Positions 44,201-52,796 of a stretch of DNA of 64,000 nt are shown piece by piece. The number at the start of each line of letters is the position of its first letter. Positions within the stretch are counted from its first letter, which is position 1. The stretch comes from CAYWMD01 sp964458575 (GTDB lineage Bacteria > Verrucomicrobiota > Verrucomicrobiia > Limisphaerales > JADLHS01). Location of the stretch: the NCBI GenBank assembly GCA_964458575.1, contig CAYWMD010000002.1:62001-126000 (forward strand), read 5' to 3'. Under the pieces are notes generated by a model, which was not told the origin of the DNA, made no database searches, and worked only from the letters and a program-made list of their open reading frames with translations. The translations under genes were made by a program, and so were the position numbers.

Positions 44201-46675
44201 CGGCGTGCCGTCGGCATACACGGCCTGGATCATGTTGCCGTGCGCCACCTGCATCTGGCCGTCCGGAAGGGCCGGCCCGGTGGCGGTGGCCACCGCGCCG
44301 GTGAACAGGCCGTATGATCCGCTGGCGTGCAGCACGATGGATTCACCAGCCGGTTCGAACGTCGTGCGCAGCAACAGGTCCGCGGTCGGCTGACCGGCGA
44401 GATCGTAATCCACCAGCGTCAGTTTCATCAGGTCCGGCGCCCGGTAATAACTGCGATCGAAACTGACAATGCCGGTGCCCGGGACGGCGAAGCCCCCGGA
44501 AATTACCAGCGCGAAATCCTGGTCCATCGGCACTGAGTCCTGGCGCGCATCCTCGACCACCCGGCTTGCGCGAATGCGGACGAGGTATTCGCCCGCCACG
44601 GGGTTGGGAAGCTGGACGCATTCCACGTTGTTGATCGTGTCCGGACTGGTCGCGTCCGGCAGGGACGCGCCTTCCTCGAACTGATTGCCGCGATAAAGAT
44701 GGCCGTCCGGCCCGACCACCTCCAGGTCCAGGTCGTTGACCAGGGCCACGAGCGCCGCGGGTATGCCGGGCACATCCGTGTAGGTGAGTGTGATTTTCAA
44801 AGGCTCGTTGGCGCTGCCAATCAACACCCGCTTCTCGAAGACTGCACCATCCTGGAGCAATTCGGTCTGGTCCGTGAAATCATAATCCCGCGCCGAACCG
44901 ATCAATCCCGGCAGATTGACCCGTCCCCATCCTTCGTCCATGTTCGGCACCGGCCCGGTCGAATACCCGTCCTCCATGTCGGTGGCCGAATTGATGAGTG
45001 CGGCTTTAACCAGTGCCGGAGACGGGGTGGCCCCCGCGTGATTGGTCCGCCAGAACTGCACGAACACCGCCGCCGCGCCGGAAACCTGCGGGCCGGCCTG
45101 GCTGGTGCCGCCCTGATACATGTAGTTGTCCGAGATCGGCCACCACGCGTAGTCATCGTTCGCATACACCGACCGCAGCGAGGCGATCCAACTGCCGGGT
45201 GCGATGAGGTCCGGTTTGATGCGCCCGTCCGCACACGGACCGCGGCTGGAGAAATCCGTCATCGCTTCCCGGCCGTCGGCGTAGATGGCGAATTCCTCGA
45301 ACGGAAGATTGAAACGGTCGTTTTGCGATGCGCCGGTGGCGATGACGTTCTTGGCGACCGCCGGGCTGCCGATGGTTTGATAAGCCGGACCGGCGTTGCC
45401 GGCGGAAAACTCGAGAATGTAAGGCTGATCACCCAGTGCCAGCGCGTCGGCGTCCCGCACCAGCGCATCGAATTCCATCGCGCTCAAATCGTAATTCCCC
45501 TGCGTGTCGTCACCCCAACTATTCGACCCAATGTCCGCGCCCGCCCGTTTCGCATCACGCGTGAGCGCCTCGTAGCTTGGCGGTTCAACGTATTCGCCCG
45601 TCGCGTCAAACAGGCGCTGGCCGACGAGACTGGCGCCGGGCGCGACGCCCAAGCCATAGAGGAAACCGTTTTCATCCGTTTCGCCAGTGGCGCCGTTACC
45701 GGCAATGATCCCCGCCACATGCGTGCCGTGACTGTGTTCATCCGCGGCGTCCTCCAGTTGACCGGGCGAACCGTAGTAAAACAACGCCTTCACCCGGCCT
45801 TGAATGTCCGGATGCATCGAGTTCGTGTCGCCGCTGTCGAGCCCGCTGTCGGCGACCGCCACCGTGACCCCCGTGCCGTCATATCCCAACGATTGCATCA
45901 GACTCTGTGCGGGCGGGCCATCACCTGCCACGATGCGGCTCGAGACCTCATCGTAAAGCTTCATGTGCGGCGCCGATTCGATCCACAACACCACATCCGA
46001 TTCGGCGAGCGCATCGAGTTGTGCCGGCTTGACCCGGCCGCGAATCACACGACCCGTCCGCAGCCTGGTTTCGTGACGAACGCGGTCGAAACGGGCTTTG
46101 ATCCGGGACGACTCGGTGTCATCGGCGATGGCCGAGAGCAGCACGGCAACTTCAAGTTCGTTGGTTGACGCGGTTGAGGATGCAGCCACCGCAGGCTCGG
46201 AGCCAATGTTCCCGCCGGGTACGTTCGACCGGTTTTGATTGCGGGCGGAATTCGTGGATGCGTTCGCAAGTGAGCGGCCAAATGTGGAAAAACCTTGCAG
46301 CTTCCGGTCCAGTTTGTGTTCGGGGCGGAACCGGCTGACGACCTGGACGAACTCAAGTGCCCGAATTTTATCCGGGCTGACATTTTGCAGTTTTGCGACG
46401 AACGAGTCCTCGGGAACATAGCGCAGCAGTTCCACGCCCAGGGAGTGGAGTTGGTTGCGCCACTCCGGTTTCAGCGATCCGCGAAACTGAACCAGAAACA
46501 GGCCGGAAGCGGGGGTGAAGTCCGAGGGCTGGCTTTGCGCGGCGTCCGGCGGAAGCAGCGGTTGATTCCGCAGGCGAATGGGCTTGCGGGGCGCCGCAGT
46601 CGCAAAAACGGCGCAGAACAGGTACAGCAGCGCCACACAAACGGCGCCATGTGGGAGAAACCGTAATCTCACCAT
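41237..46675 (-). CDS. Very large secreted subtilisin-family (S8) serine protease
   Basis: The 1812-residue protein has a signal peptide (GAVCVALLYLFCAVFATAA) and a large N-terminal propeptide region. The S8 domain has the Asp motif VTVAVADSGLDSGD (about 270), the His motif HSHGTHVAGIIAG (about 316) and the Ser motif GGTSQAGPQVSGAAAV (about 525). The typical NDLDLEVVGPDG follows (about 650). Downstream are several beta-sandwich modules, including fibronectin-like ones (TTYYVRVTSRDRAGN), a jelly-roll-like domain with WTLGAPGGGETAHSGVNCWG, a Ca-binding-like DTDGDGLSDYAEFVAGTDP, and two related C-terminal repeats ending NLFRVEAAP and NWFRIEAVP. The protein should act outside the cell or on its surface in protein degradation. 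Confidence 0.9.
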   Translation of the reverse strand: MVRLRFLPHGAVCVALLYLFCAVFATAAPRKPIRLRNQPLLPPDAAQSQPSDFTPASGLFLVQFRGSLKPEWRNQLHSLGVELLRYVPEDSFVAKLQNVSPDKIRALEFVQVVSRFRPEHKLDRKLQGFSTFGRSLANASTNSARNQNRSNVPGGNIGSEPAVAASSTASTNELEVAVLLSAIADDTESSRIKARFDRVRHETRLRTGRVIRGRVKPAQLDALAESDVVLWIESAPHMKLYDEVSSRIVAGDGPPAQSLMQSLGYDGTGVTVAVADSGLDSGDTNSMHPDIQGRVKALFYYGSPGQLEDAADEHSHGTHVAGIIAGNGATGETDENGFLYGLGVAPGASLVGQRLFDATGEYVEPPSYEALTRDAKRAGADIGSNSWGDDTQGNYDLSAMEFDALVRDADALALGDQPYILEFSAGNAGPAYQTIGSPAVAKNVIATGASQNDRFNLPFEEFAIYADGREAMTDFSSRGPCADGRIKPDLIAPGSWIASLRSVYANDDYAWWPISDNYMYQGGTSQAGPQVSGAAAVFVQFWRTNHAGATPSPALVKAALINSATDMEDGYSTGPVPNMDEGWGRVNLPGLIGSARDYDFTDQTELLQDGAVFEKRVLIGSANEPLKITLTYTDVPGIPAALVALVNDLDLEVVGPDGHLYRGNQFEEGASLPDATSPDTINNVECVQLPNPVAGEYLVRIRASRVVEDARQDSVPMDQDFALVISGGFAVPGTGIVSFDRSYYRAPDLMKLTLVDYDLAGQPTADLLLRTTFEPAGESIVLHASGSYGLFTGAVATATGPALPDGQMQVAHGNMIQAVYADGTPPVTRYYFAITDLNPPGILNVRGFNQFGQSLAAWDTDEPARSEIYYGVLTPNFSLTNMAFTMTHEFTLANVSASATVKFFVVAVDEAGNRSTNDNAGAHFTVTNSTPPQVLLVDSFADFYILDILILTAPPLSGYTDALDQLGVPYEVFDARAGDVPTPAELSSHRCVIWRMSDLEPPPVALAQSISNYVNSGGSLLLASMEGLTRLAEAGLTGFNTALLHVQSYTEDQAVNDATGVPGEPIGEGIDTGLDYSPYEDILTLAGTSDPSDWIVPDTNAAPILLSSGAVVGLRAPKTGVDLPGRVVFLSFPLDAVPLGESPGNNRIGLLQNALSFLSPPTNSSSLTLDSDIYSLSSHALVEVEDVDMQGQGQVTVKLHSPQRTNQMELTLLETTRPGLFRGGVQFAPTNTPPPGIYPVSPNDTVHFDYFDTSADVLVTATATIDTNPPIVTDVSIEPGYVEAVVRWTTSKPADSLVQYSESPDVFPINFTAYDSQPTTQHELFLGNLKLDTTYYVRVTSRDRAGNTALDDNHGLLYAFTTYLPLLPSWTNDLEIPDAEWSTIPAPDSETDWTLGAPGGGETAHSGVNCWGSNLGGGGVSQIESYLVSPGTLLTGGNKATLVFWHNYDFLPAGEFDVQLAAVEIITNVLAEPQLLYQMPEDASGGWEPLQIDLTPYIGKLIYIVWYHFLFSFDPLPHLGWLVDDVSINVDTVLPGTVLITNNLSQAVFAMTGPTGRTGNGLQTLITNAIPGEYTIQYGDALHYITPPPQTNTLAPGGQLTFNGHYDFVDDNTNDIPDGWEAANFNAVALDRTKSTDTDGDGLSDYAEFVAGTDPNNPPPPFRVTAGLTNGQVMLSWPSLTNLTYRVHAANGPPVTAWPVYAAWLSATGTNMSFVLPVPTNGAPNLFRVEAAPGTNALAGRFRVNSRVLTNGAVRLEWPSAPGHGYRVVGSANATTWTPFSGWIRASGYTTGLTLPPMTNGVPNWFRIEAVP

Positions 46676-46849
46676 GCAATCGTAGCCCAAAAGCGGTCAA
46701 AAACAAGTTCGCACGCGGACTTTATCGGGTGGGGAAGACTCGATGGTTGCGGAGCAAGGCGCGCGTGTAACAACATCACCCGAACTTCGTCGAACTTCGC
46801 CGGCAACGGTTGACGCATGGCGGTGATACTCCTACGCTGCCTGCAACGT

Positions 46850-47728
46850 ATGAGTGAATTGCAGAACTCGCTGCTGGAACTGATCCGCCGGACCTCGGCT
46901 GAAATCCCGGACGACGTGCAAAAAGCCATCCTCACGTCGCTCGAACAGGAAAAAAAGGGTACCATCGCTGAATCCGCGCTCAAGATCATTGATCGCAACA
47001 TCGAAATGGCAAAACAGAAGTCGCAGCCCATCTGCCAGGATACCGGGAGCATTTTGTTTTACGTGGATTGCCCCGTTGGCTACGACCAGATCGCGTTCAT
47101 CGACACCGCCCGCGAAGCCGTGAAGCTCGCGACCAAGAAAGGCTTTCTCCGCCAGAACTCCGTAGATTCACTCACCGGCAAGAACGACGGCACAAACGTC
47201 GGGCCGGGCGCCCCGGCGTTTCATTTCCATCAGCATCGCTCGCCGGAAGTCAGCGTGCGGCTCGTGCTCAAGGGCGGCGGCTGCGAAAACGTCGGCGCGC
47301 AATACTCGTTGCCCGCCGAGAAGCTCAACGCCAACCGCGACCTCGACGGCTGCCGCAAGGCGATCCTCGACGCGGTGTTGCAGGCGCAGGGCAAAGGCTG
47401 CGGGCCGGGCATCCTCGGCGTGTGCATCGGCGGCGACCGGGCCACGGGCTACGAAATGAGCAAGACACAATTTCTTCGCAAGCTCGACGACCGCAATCCG
47501 AATCCCGAATTGGATGCGCTGGAGCAGGACGTGTTGAAAACGGCGAACGAACTGGGCATCGGCCCGATGGGGTTTGGCGGCAAGACGACGTTGCTGGGCG
47601 TGAAAATCTGCGCGGCCAACCGGTTGCCGGCGTCGTATTTCGTGAGCGTGAGCTACATGTGCTGGGCCTATCGGCGGCAGGGAGCGACCCTGAATGCGGA
47701 CGGAAAGATTGAACGGTGGTTGTACTGA
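46850..47728 (+). CDS. Class I fumarate hydratase, alpha (N-terminal) subunit
   Basis: The 292-residue protein is the N-terminal half of the oxygen-sensitive [4Fe-4S] fumarase/tartrate dehydratase family. The iron-sulfur Cys is in PICQDTGSILFYV (about 60), and later family motifs are KGGGCENVGAQYSLP (about 140) and GCGPGILGVCIGGDRATG (about 180). It pairs with the beta-subunit gene 19 bases downstream. The enzyme adds water to fumarate to form malate in the TCA cycle; L-tartrate dehydratase is an alternative. The ATG at 46850 is chosen over an upstream in-frame ATG at 46817. It is divergent from the subtilase gene. Confidence 0.9.
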   Translation: MSELQNSLLELIRRTSAEIPDDVQKAILTSLEQEKKGTIAESALKIIDRNIEMAKQKSQPICQDTGSILFYVDCPVGYDQIAFIDTAREAVKLATKKGFLRQNSVDSLTGKNDGTNVGPGAPAFHFHQHRSPEVSVRLVLKGGGCENVGAQYSLPAEKLNANRDLDGCRKAILDAVLQAQGKGCGPGILGVCIGGDRATGYEMSKTQFLRKLDDRNPNPELDALEQDVLKTANELGIGPMGFGGKTTLLGVKICAANRLPASYFVSVSYMCWAYRRQGATLNADGKIERWLY

Positions 47729-47747
47729 ATTCACCCGGGGAGCATTT

Positions 47748-48323
47748 ATGATCAAGCTAGAGTTTCCATTCACCGAACAGAAAATTCGCGCACTAAAAGT
47801 CGGTGACGAAGTTTTGATTTCCGGTGTGCTGTTCACAGGCCGCGACGCCGTGCACAAATACCTGCATGAGGGCGGAAAATTGCCGCCGGAAGTGAACCTG
47901 CGTGACGGCATCCTGTATCATTGCGGTCCGGTGGTGTTGAAGCAGCCGGACGGCTCGTGGAAATGCACCGCTGCCGGACCGACGACTTCCATCCGCGAGG
48001 AACCGTATCAAGGTCAAATCATTCGCGACTTCGGCATCCGGGGTGTCGTTGGCAAGGGCGGCATGGGGGAACGGACCCTCGCGGCGTGCAAGGAGCACGG
48101 GTGCGTTTATCTGCACGCGATCGGCGGCGCAGCGCAGGTGCTGGCCGAGTGCATCAAGAAGGTTCGCAATGTTTATTTCTACGAAAAGTTTGGCGCACCC
48201 GAAGCCATCTGGGAATTTGAAGTGAGCGAATTCCCTGCCGTGGTCACTATTGATGCGCACGGCAACTCCCTGCACCAAGTAGTGCTGGCTCACAGCCAGG
48301 CGGAACTGGCCAGGCGGTTGTAG
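47748..48323 (+). CDS. Class I fumarate hydratase, beta (C-terminal) subunit
   Basis: The 191-residue protein completes the [4Fe-4S] hydratase. Motifs are TGRDAVHKYLHEGGKLP, CTAAGPTTSIREEPYQ and VVGKGGMGERTLAACKEHG, which bind substrate across the subunit interface. A GGGGAG sequence 7-8 bases before the ATG at 47748 gives a good ribosome-binding site, supporting this start over an upstream extension. Two-subunit fumarases like this one are common outside the fused E. coli FumA. The gene closely follows the alpha subunit, so they form one operon. Confidence 0.9.
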   Translation: MIKLEFPFTEQKIRALKVGDEVLISGVLFTGRDAVHKYLHEGGKLPPEVNLRDGILYHCGPVVLKQPDGSWKCTAAGPTTSIREEPYQGQIIRDFGIRGVVGKGGMGERTLAACKEHGCVYLHAIGGAAQVLAECIKKVRNVYFYEKFGAPEAIWEFEVSEFPAVVTIDAHGNSLHQVVLAHSQAELARRL

Positions 48324-48368
48324 GAGGACGCAATTGTATTGATCCGTTGCGGAGGGACCCGCGGAGCG

Positions 48369-48396
48369 AAAAAAAGGCCGTCGTTTGACGACGGCC
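48369..48396 (-). terminator. Rho-independent terminator of the PEP-CTERM gene
   Basis: On the minus strand a 9-bp GGCCGTCGT/ACGACGGCC stem (48376-48384 with 48388-48396) is followed by a run of seven T residues (48369-48375 as A on the plus strand). It starts about 20 bases after the stop codon of the large beta-strand-repeat gene. Confidence 0.88.
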
Positions 48397-48417
48397 CAAA
48401 TTGTTTAGACGCAAGAC

Positions 48418-51400
48418 TTACTGCTGCCGGTGCCGGCGACCACGGCGCAGGGCGACTGCCCCGATACCAAGCAGGAGCAGCGTCCATGTCGCGGGCTCCG
48501 GAACCACTCCAGGGGTGAACACCAAGTTGAGGTCGTTCCCGGATACCTGCAAACCGAACGTCCCACCTTGGAGATCGTTGTAAGTTGTGAAATCTCCGAG
48601 CAAGAGCTGGAAAACCGTCGTTTCATCTTCGGACGGCAGGAAGGTAAGCCCCGAAATCGTTTTGGCGATGGTCCAGATGTAACTCTGGGTGGGGTCCCAG
48701 TCGTTCACCGCGCCGGGTGAGTTGCCCAACGTCAACGAACCAAGCGCGATAAACGCCTGATCGCCTGAGCTCGCCGTAATGTTGAGCCCGCCGTTGATGT
48801 TCAGCAGGTCGTTGCCGATGCCCGCCCCGGCGTCCACGTCATTAACTTCGATCAGCAGAGTCGAGCCGCCCTTCCACACCTCCGAGCCGGTATTCAACTG
48901 GCCAACACTGGCCCCCGGAGAAATGGTGCCACCCGAATTGTTGGTCACCATTCCGCTGATGGTGCCAGTGCCGCCCAGGGTGCCGGTGGCGTTCACCACG
49001 ACGTTGCTCGTACCCGTACCGCTGCCCCCAAGATTGTTGACCAACAATTTGCCGCCATTGATGATGGTTCCGCCGTTGTAAGTATTGGTGCCGCTAAGCG
49101 TCGTTGTTCCGGTTCCATCTTTTACGACTGCGAGGTCGGGAGAGCCGACCGTGCCGGTTTCGGTAATGGCGTTGGTGACAGAAATATTGCCCGCACCGCC
49201 AAAAGTAACCGTCTTGAGCGCATTACCGGATTCGTTGATCGCTCTTAGCGTCAGTACTGAACCCAAGTCGGCGTTTATCCGGCTGTTCGAGGCTGCCGAG
49301 ATCGTGCCGGCCCAAGCGTTATTGCCACTGGTGCTGCGCAGAGCGCCGCCGCCGCCAACGCCCGTGCCGTTAAGCGTCAACGCCTCCAGACCAATGTTGA
49401 CACCGCCGGACAATTCAAGCGCACCCGCATTGACCGTCGTCCCGGCGGCTGCAGTGCCCAGAGCACCACTATTCGCCACGCGTAATGCTCCGGCGTCTAC
49501 GGCAACGGCACCAATCGTGTTGTTGCCGCTCAAGACAAGCGTTCCAGTACCGCTCTTACCGAGCGTGTCACCCCCGGAGATATCGCCACTGAAGGTCGTG
49601 GTATTCGCGACGGTATAAGTGCGTCCGGCGCCCTGATCGAAGGAGTCGGTAAAGACCAAATCCGTTCCAGCGAAGGTCACGCTTTGGATTGAAAGATTGT
49701 TGGTAATGGTTCGAGCGCCACCGGACCCCTCAAGTCTTACGCCGGACGAAAAAGTGAGCGTGCCGGTACCCGCTGCCGTGTCCGTTGCCAAGATCACAGT
49801 TCCCGCCGTGATACTCAATCCTCCGGCAAACGTGTTGTTGCCCGTGAGCCACAATGCACCCGACCCTGCCTTGCTCAATACACTGGCGCCCGTTCCGCTG
49901 ATCGTGCCGCTGAGGATGGCATCCACAGCTGCCGCGCCATTATCCACCTGCACGGTTCGGGTTCCTGCATTCAAGTTGATGGGATTCTGAAAATCCACCG
50001 TGTGGGTTGCCGCAGCGGCACCCAGGATGAGGGTGTCGCCGGTCAACACGAAACTGCCCGTGTTCCAGGTAACCCCTGCCGAGGCGCCGCCGAGATTGAC
50101 GATCCGGTCGGCACCAAAAGCCGCCCAACCGCCACCGCTTCCTGCGACGAACTGAACCTGACTGGTGCCGGTGCCCAGGGCCCGGTTGAAATCACCCGTG
50201 CCCAGCCCCAACACACCACCGGTAAACTGCAAATTGCCGCTGCCCAGAGCCCCCACGCTGTTCAAAAGGAGCACGCCTGCGCCAACGGTCGTCACTCCGC
50301 TGTAAGTGTTGTTTCCGCTCAAGGCCAGAACACCTGTGCCCGCTTTGGTGAGTCCACCATTGGAAATATCTGCTGAAATGGCCATGTCTTCGGCCGCGCC
50401 GCCTTCAGCAATTGTGAAGGTGCGTGTGGCTCCGCCGAGGTTCAGATTGCCACTGATCGTCGCGGAATTAGCGGACGCGTTGCCGGTCACGCCGCCGCCC
50501 AGGGTCAAGGATCCGGTACCGGTGGCGATGCTGCCCGCGGTCATGCCCAGAGTGCCGACCGTAAGCGATCCCCCTCCAGTGGTGACGCTTCCACCGGCGA
50601 CCGAGGTATTGCCGACCGTGTCCGAGTTTCCGTTCAGATCCAGCACACCTGAACTGTTCACAGTGACTGTGGATGTGGCGATCTGGTTGTTGCCACCCAG
50701 TTGAACTGTATCCGTCCCGCTGCCATCTCCGACGATCAGATTGCCGCCCACCGCGTTGCCCGAGGTTTTGTTCAATAAGAGCAAGCCATCGTTGACGGTC
50801 GTGTCACCCGTGTGCGTGTTGGCAGTTGATCCACTCAACGTAAGCGTACCCGCGCCGGATTTGGTTAAAGCCAGGTTGTTTTCATCGGTCAGACCGCCAC
50901 CCAAAATGCCATTGTAGTCGTTGTTGCCAGAGATGTTCAGCGTTAATGTGGACGCGTTGTTATCGCCACCCACCACTGCGTTGGCTGTACCGGTGCCGCT
51001 GGTCAATAAACCCGCCAACGTTTGACTTCGCGCCGTACCGTCCCCCAGAATGAGCTTTCCGCTGGTGCTGCCATTCCCCAAGGTGACAGTCGTGCCGGTG
51101 GTCAGACGATTGTTGCCGCCGCCAATGCGAAGCGAGCCTTGTTGCACGGACACGTCGCCCGTCAGGGTGTTGGCGCCGCTCAACACGAGTTCGCCGGCGC
51201 CGGTCTTGGCGAATCCGTTGGTGCCAGCCATGACCAAGCTGATGGTCGCAATCTGATTCGATACCTGGATGGTCGGGGTTCCGGCGGTCACCCTGAGAGT
51301 AAGAACACTCCCGCCGCTGGCGGCGAGAATCCAATCGCTCTCGGGTGTGGCATCGTTGTCGCCGAAAATGAGGTGGCCGATTGTCCGGGAGGAGTTCAGC

Positions 51401-51645
51401 GTTACGGTTCTATCGGCGCTGATGTTGATGGTGCCGAAATTCGCGGTGAAGTCTGCGCCGTCTGCGATGGTGCTGCCGCTCCAATTCCCCGCTGTTCCCC
51501 AAGCGCTGCTGGCGTTGTTAATCCACGTGCCACTGGCCGCCTGGAGTGACATCGAGGGAAACACAAACAAGGACAAAAGTGCGACCGATTGGAGTAACCA
51601 ACCGGACTTTCCAATCGGCTTCTGAGCCAGCAAATTAGATTTCAT
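48418..51645 (-). CDS. Autotransporter-associated beta-strand-repeat protein with PEP-CTERM tail
   Basis: The 1075-residue protein has a signal peptide region (LLQSVALLSLFVFPSMSLQAA) and many repeats of the autotransporter-associated beta-strand type (GAGELVLSGANTLTGDVSV, TGVLALSGNNTYSGVTTVG and TGTLVLSGNNTIGAVAV are examples). The C-terminus has VPEPATW, a transmembrane helix and a basic RRGRRHRQQ tail, the PEP-CTERM signal used for sorting by exosortase. It is probably displayed on the cell surface or exported with exopolysaccharide. No catalytic motif is seen; a structural or adhesive role is inferred. The ATG at 51645 is chosen just before the signal peptide. Confidence 0.9.
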   Translation of the reverse strand: MKSNLLAQKPIGKSGWLLQSVALLSLFVFPSMSLQAASGTWINNASSAWGTAGNWSGSTIADGADFTANFGTINISADRTVTLNSSRTIGHLIFGDNDATPESDWILAASGGSVLTLRVTAGTPTIQVSNQIATISLVMAGTNGFAKTGAGELVLSGANTLTGDVSVQQGSLRIGGGNNRLTTGTTVTLGNGSTSGKLILGDGTARSQTLAGLLTSGTGTANAVVGGDNNASTLTLNISGNNDYNGILGGGLTDENNLALTKSGAGTLTLSGSTANTHTGDTTVNDGLLLLNKTSGNAVGGNLIVGDGSGTDTVQLGGNNQIATSTVTVNSSGVLDLNGNSDTVGNTSVAGGSVTTGGGSLTVGTLGMTAGSIATGTGSLTLGGGVTGNASANSATISGNLNLGGATRTFTIAEGGAAEDMAISADISNGGLTKAGTGVLALSGNNTYSGVTTVGAGVLLLNSVGALGSGNLQFTGGVLGLGTGDFNRALGTGTSQVQFVAGSGGGWAAFGADRIVNLGGASAGVTWNTGSFVLTGDTLILGAAAATHTVDFQNPINLNAGTRTVQVDNGAAAVDAILSGTISGTGASVLSKAGSGALWLTGNNTFAGGLSITAGTVILATDTAAGTGTLTFSSGVRLEGSGGARTITNNLSIQSVTFAGTDLVFTDSFDQGAGRTYTVANTTTFSGDISGGDTLGKSGTGTLVLSGNNTIGAVAVDAGALRVANSGALGTAAAGTTVNAGALELSGGVNIGLEALTLNGTGVGGGGALRSTSGNNAWAGTISAASNSRINADLGSVLTLRAINESGNALKTVTFGGAGNISVTNAITETGTVGSPDLAVVKDGTGTTTLSGTNTYNGGTIINGGKLLVNNLGGSGTGTSNVVVNATGTLGGTGTISGMVTNNSGGTISPGASVGQLNTGSEVWKGGSTLLIEVNDVDAGAGIGNDLLNINGGLNITASSGDQAFIALGSLTLGNSPGAVNDWDPTQSYIWTIAKTISGLTFLPSEDETTVFQLLLGDFTTYNDLQGGTFGLQVSGNDLNLVFTPGVVPEPATWTLLLLGIGAVALRRGRRHRQQ

Positions 51646-51694
51646 ATGGATCGCTGCAAACCCTATCCCGTTTCTATCCCAACTAATTGGCGAT

Positions 51695-51723
51695 ATGATG
51701 CAAGAGTTCAGCCAAAAAGTCAA
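51695..51723 (-). promoter_or_regulatory. Candidate sigma-70 promoter of the PEP-CTERM gene
   Basis: On the minus strand TTGACT (51718-51723 as AGTCAA) is followed by a 17-base spacer and CATCAT (51695-51700), a 5/6 and 4/6 match to the -35 and -10 consensus. The predicted start of transcription would leave a leader of roughly 40 bases before the ATG at 51645. Confidence 0.4.
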
Positions 51724-51816
51724 ACAGTTTTTATGCCAAAGCAGGTGATACCCGGCAAGTTAGGCATCCTCCCCAAGTCATTCGCCTTTCAATGTCAATT
51801 GGCCTCAGACCAGCGA

Positions 51817-52782
51817 TTACGCCCGCGGATGAGCTTCGTCGTAAGCCCTTTTCAAACGCTCGGTTGTCACATGCGTGTACACTTGTGTCGTGGCCAGGTG
51901 AGCATGTCCCAGCAGTTCCTGGACGCTGCGCAAATCCGCCCCCGCATCCAGCAGGTGGGTGGCGTAACTGTGCCTCAACTTGTGCGGCGTCATGCTGGGA
52001 TCCAGTCCGGCGAGCACCAGATACCTTTTTAACTGGCGCGTGAACATGCAGGCGTTCACCGGTGACTGCCGGCGGTTTTCGGCGAGAAAAACGGGTGCGC
52101 TACCGGCGGGTGGCTTCGGCAACTTGGTCCAATAGATTTGAATCGCCCGCAAAGCCGGCTCGCCGATCGGCACGAGGCGCTCCTTTTTTCCCTTTCCCCG
52201 CACGCGCACGACCTGTTCCTGCCAGTCAATGTCCCCGGCCTGCAAGCCGCACATTTCGCTGATGCGCAAGCCGCACGAATAGATTGTTTCCAGGATCGCC
52301 GCGTCGCGGTAACGGGCTGCGGTGCAAATGGGACGGCCGGGCGATTTCTTGTCCCTGGAGGCAATTTCTTTCAATGGGGCATCCAGGAGCGCCGCCATTT
52401 GCGGCGGCGTCAGGTGGCGGGGCAATCGCCGCCCGGGCTTGGGCAACGCGAGGTTTTTGATCGGCGTGGCGCCAACCACGCCGTGGCGCACGAGAAATTT
52501 ATAAAACGTCCGCAGCGCGGAGAAGCGCAACTGAACCGAAGCGCGCCCCAGATTCTGCCGGCCAAGAACGCGCACGTAGCCACGGAAATCGTCGCGCTGG
52601 AGTCTTTCCCAGACTGGCGGTTGTTGCCGTTCCGTTTGATGCCACGCGTGGAACTCCGTCAGCGCCTGCCGATAGTTCCGCTGTGTGTACACCGACACCC
52701 CGCGATCCGTGGCCAGGTGACTCAAAAACTTCATCATCCAAGGATCGGCTTTGGGCGTGACCGCTTGTTTGTTTGAGGGCAT
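51817..52782 (-). CDS. xerC: Tyrosine recombinase, XerC/XerD type
   Basis: The 321-residue site-specific recombinase resolves chromosome dimers at dif. The N-terminal SAM-like domain (about 15-110) is followed by the catalytic domain with Arg in CGLRISEMCGL (about 178), Lys in the RGKGKKERLVP beta-hairpin, His/Arg in HKLRHSYATHLLDAGAD (about 264-280), LLGHAHLATTQVYTHV (about 288-303, catalytic Tyr). The absence of phage-type features and the lack of nearby mobile genes favour the chromosomal housekeeping Xer, although an element-borne integrase cannot be ruled out. XerC versus XerD is not settled. The gene lies immediately downstream of the unknown 537-residue gene. Confidence 0.85.
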   Translation of the reverse strand: MPSNKQAVTPKADPWMMKFLSHLATDRGVSVYTQRNYRQALTEFHAWHQTERQQPPVWERLQRDDFRGYVRVLGRQNLGRASVQLRFSALRTFYKFLVRHGVVGATPIKNLALPKPGRRLPRHLTPPQMAALLDAPLKEIASRDKKSPGRPICTAARYRDAAILETIYSCGLRISEMCGLQAGDIDWQEQVVRVRGKGKKERLVPIGEPALRAIQIYWTKLPKPPAGSAPVFLAENRRQSPVNACMFTRQLKRYLVLAGLDPSMTPHKLRHSYATHLLDAGADLRSVQELLGHAHLATTQVYTHVTTERLKRAYDEAHPRA

Positions 52783-52796
52783 CCGGGTCGTGACTG

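Noticed and set aside
41225..46168. Long plus-strand frames across the subtilase gene, up to 489 codons
   Set aside because: They lie antisense to the S8 protease and have no domain motif.
48779..50704. Plus-strand frames across the beta-strand-repeat gene and their repetitive DNA
   Set aside because: The DNA repetition comes from repeated protein motifs, not from a CRISPR or a separate gene; repeat and spacer lengths are irregular.
51817..52782. Mobile-element integrase
   Set aside because: The XerC-type sequence and housekeeping neighbours (topo III, mnmE) favour the chromosomal recombinase; no att-like direct repeats were seen.
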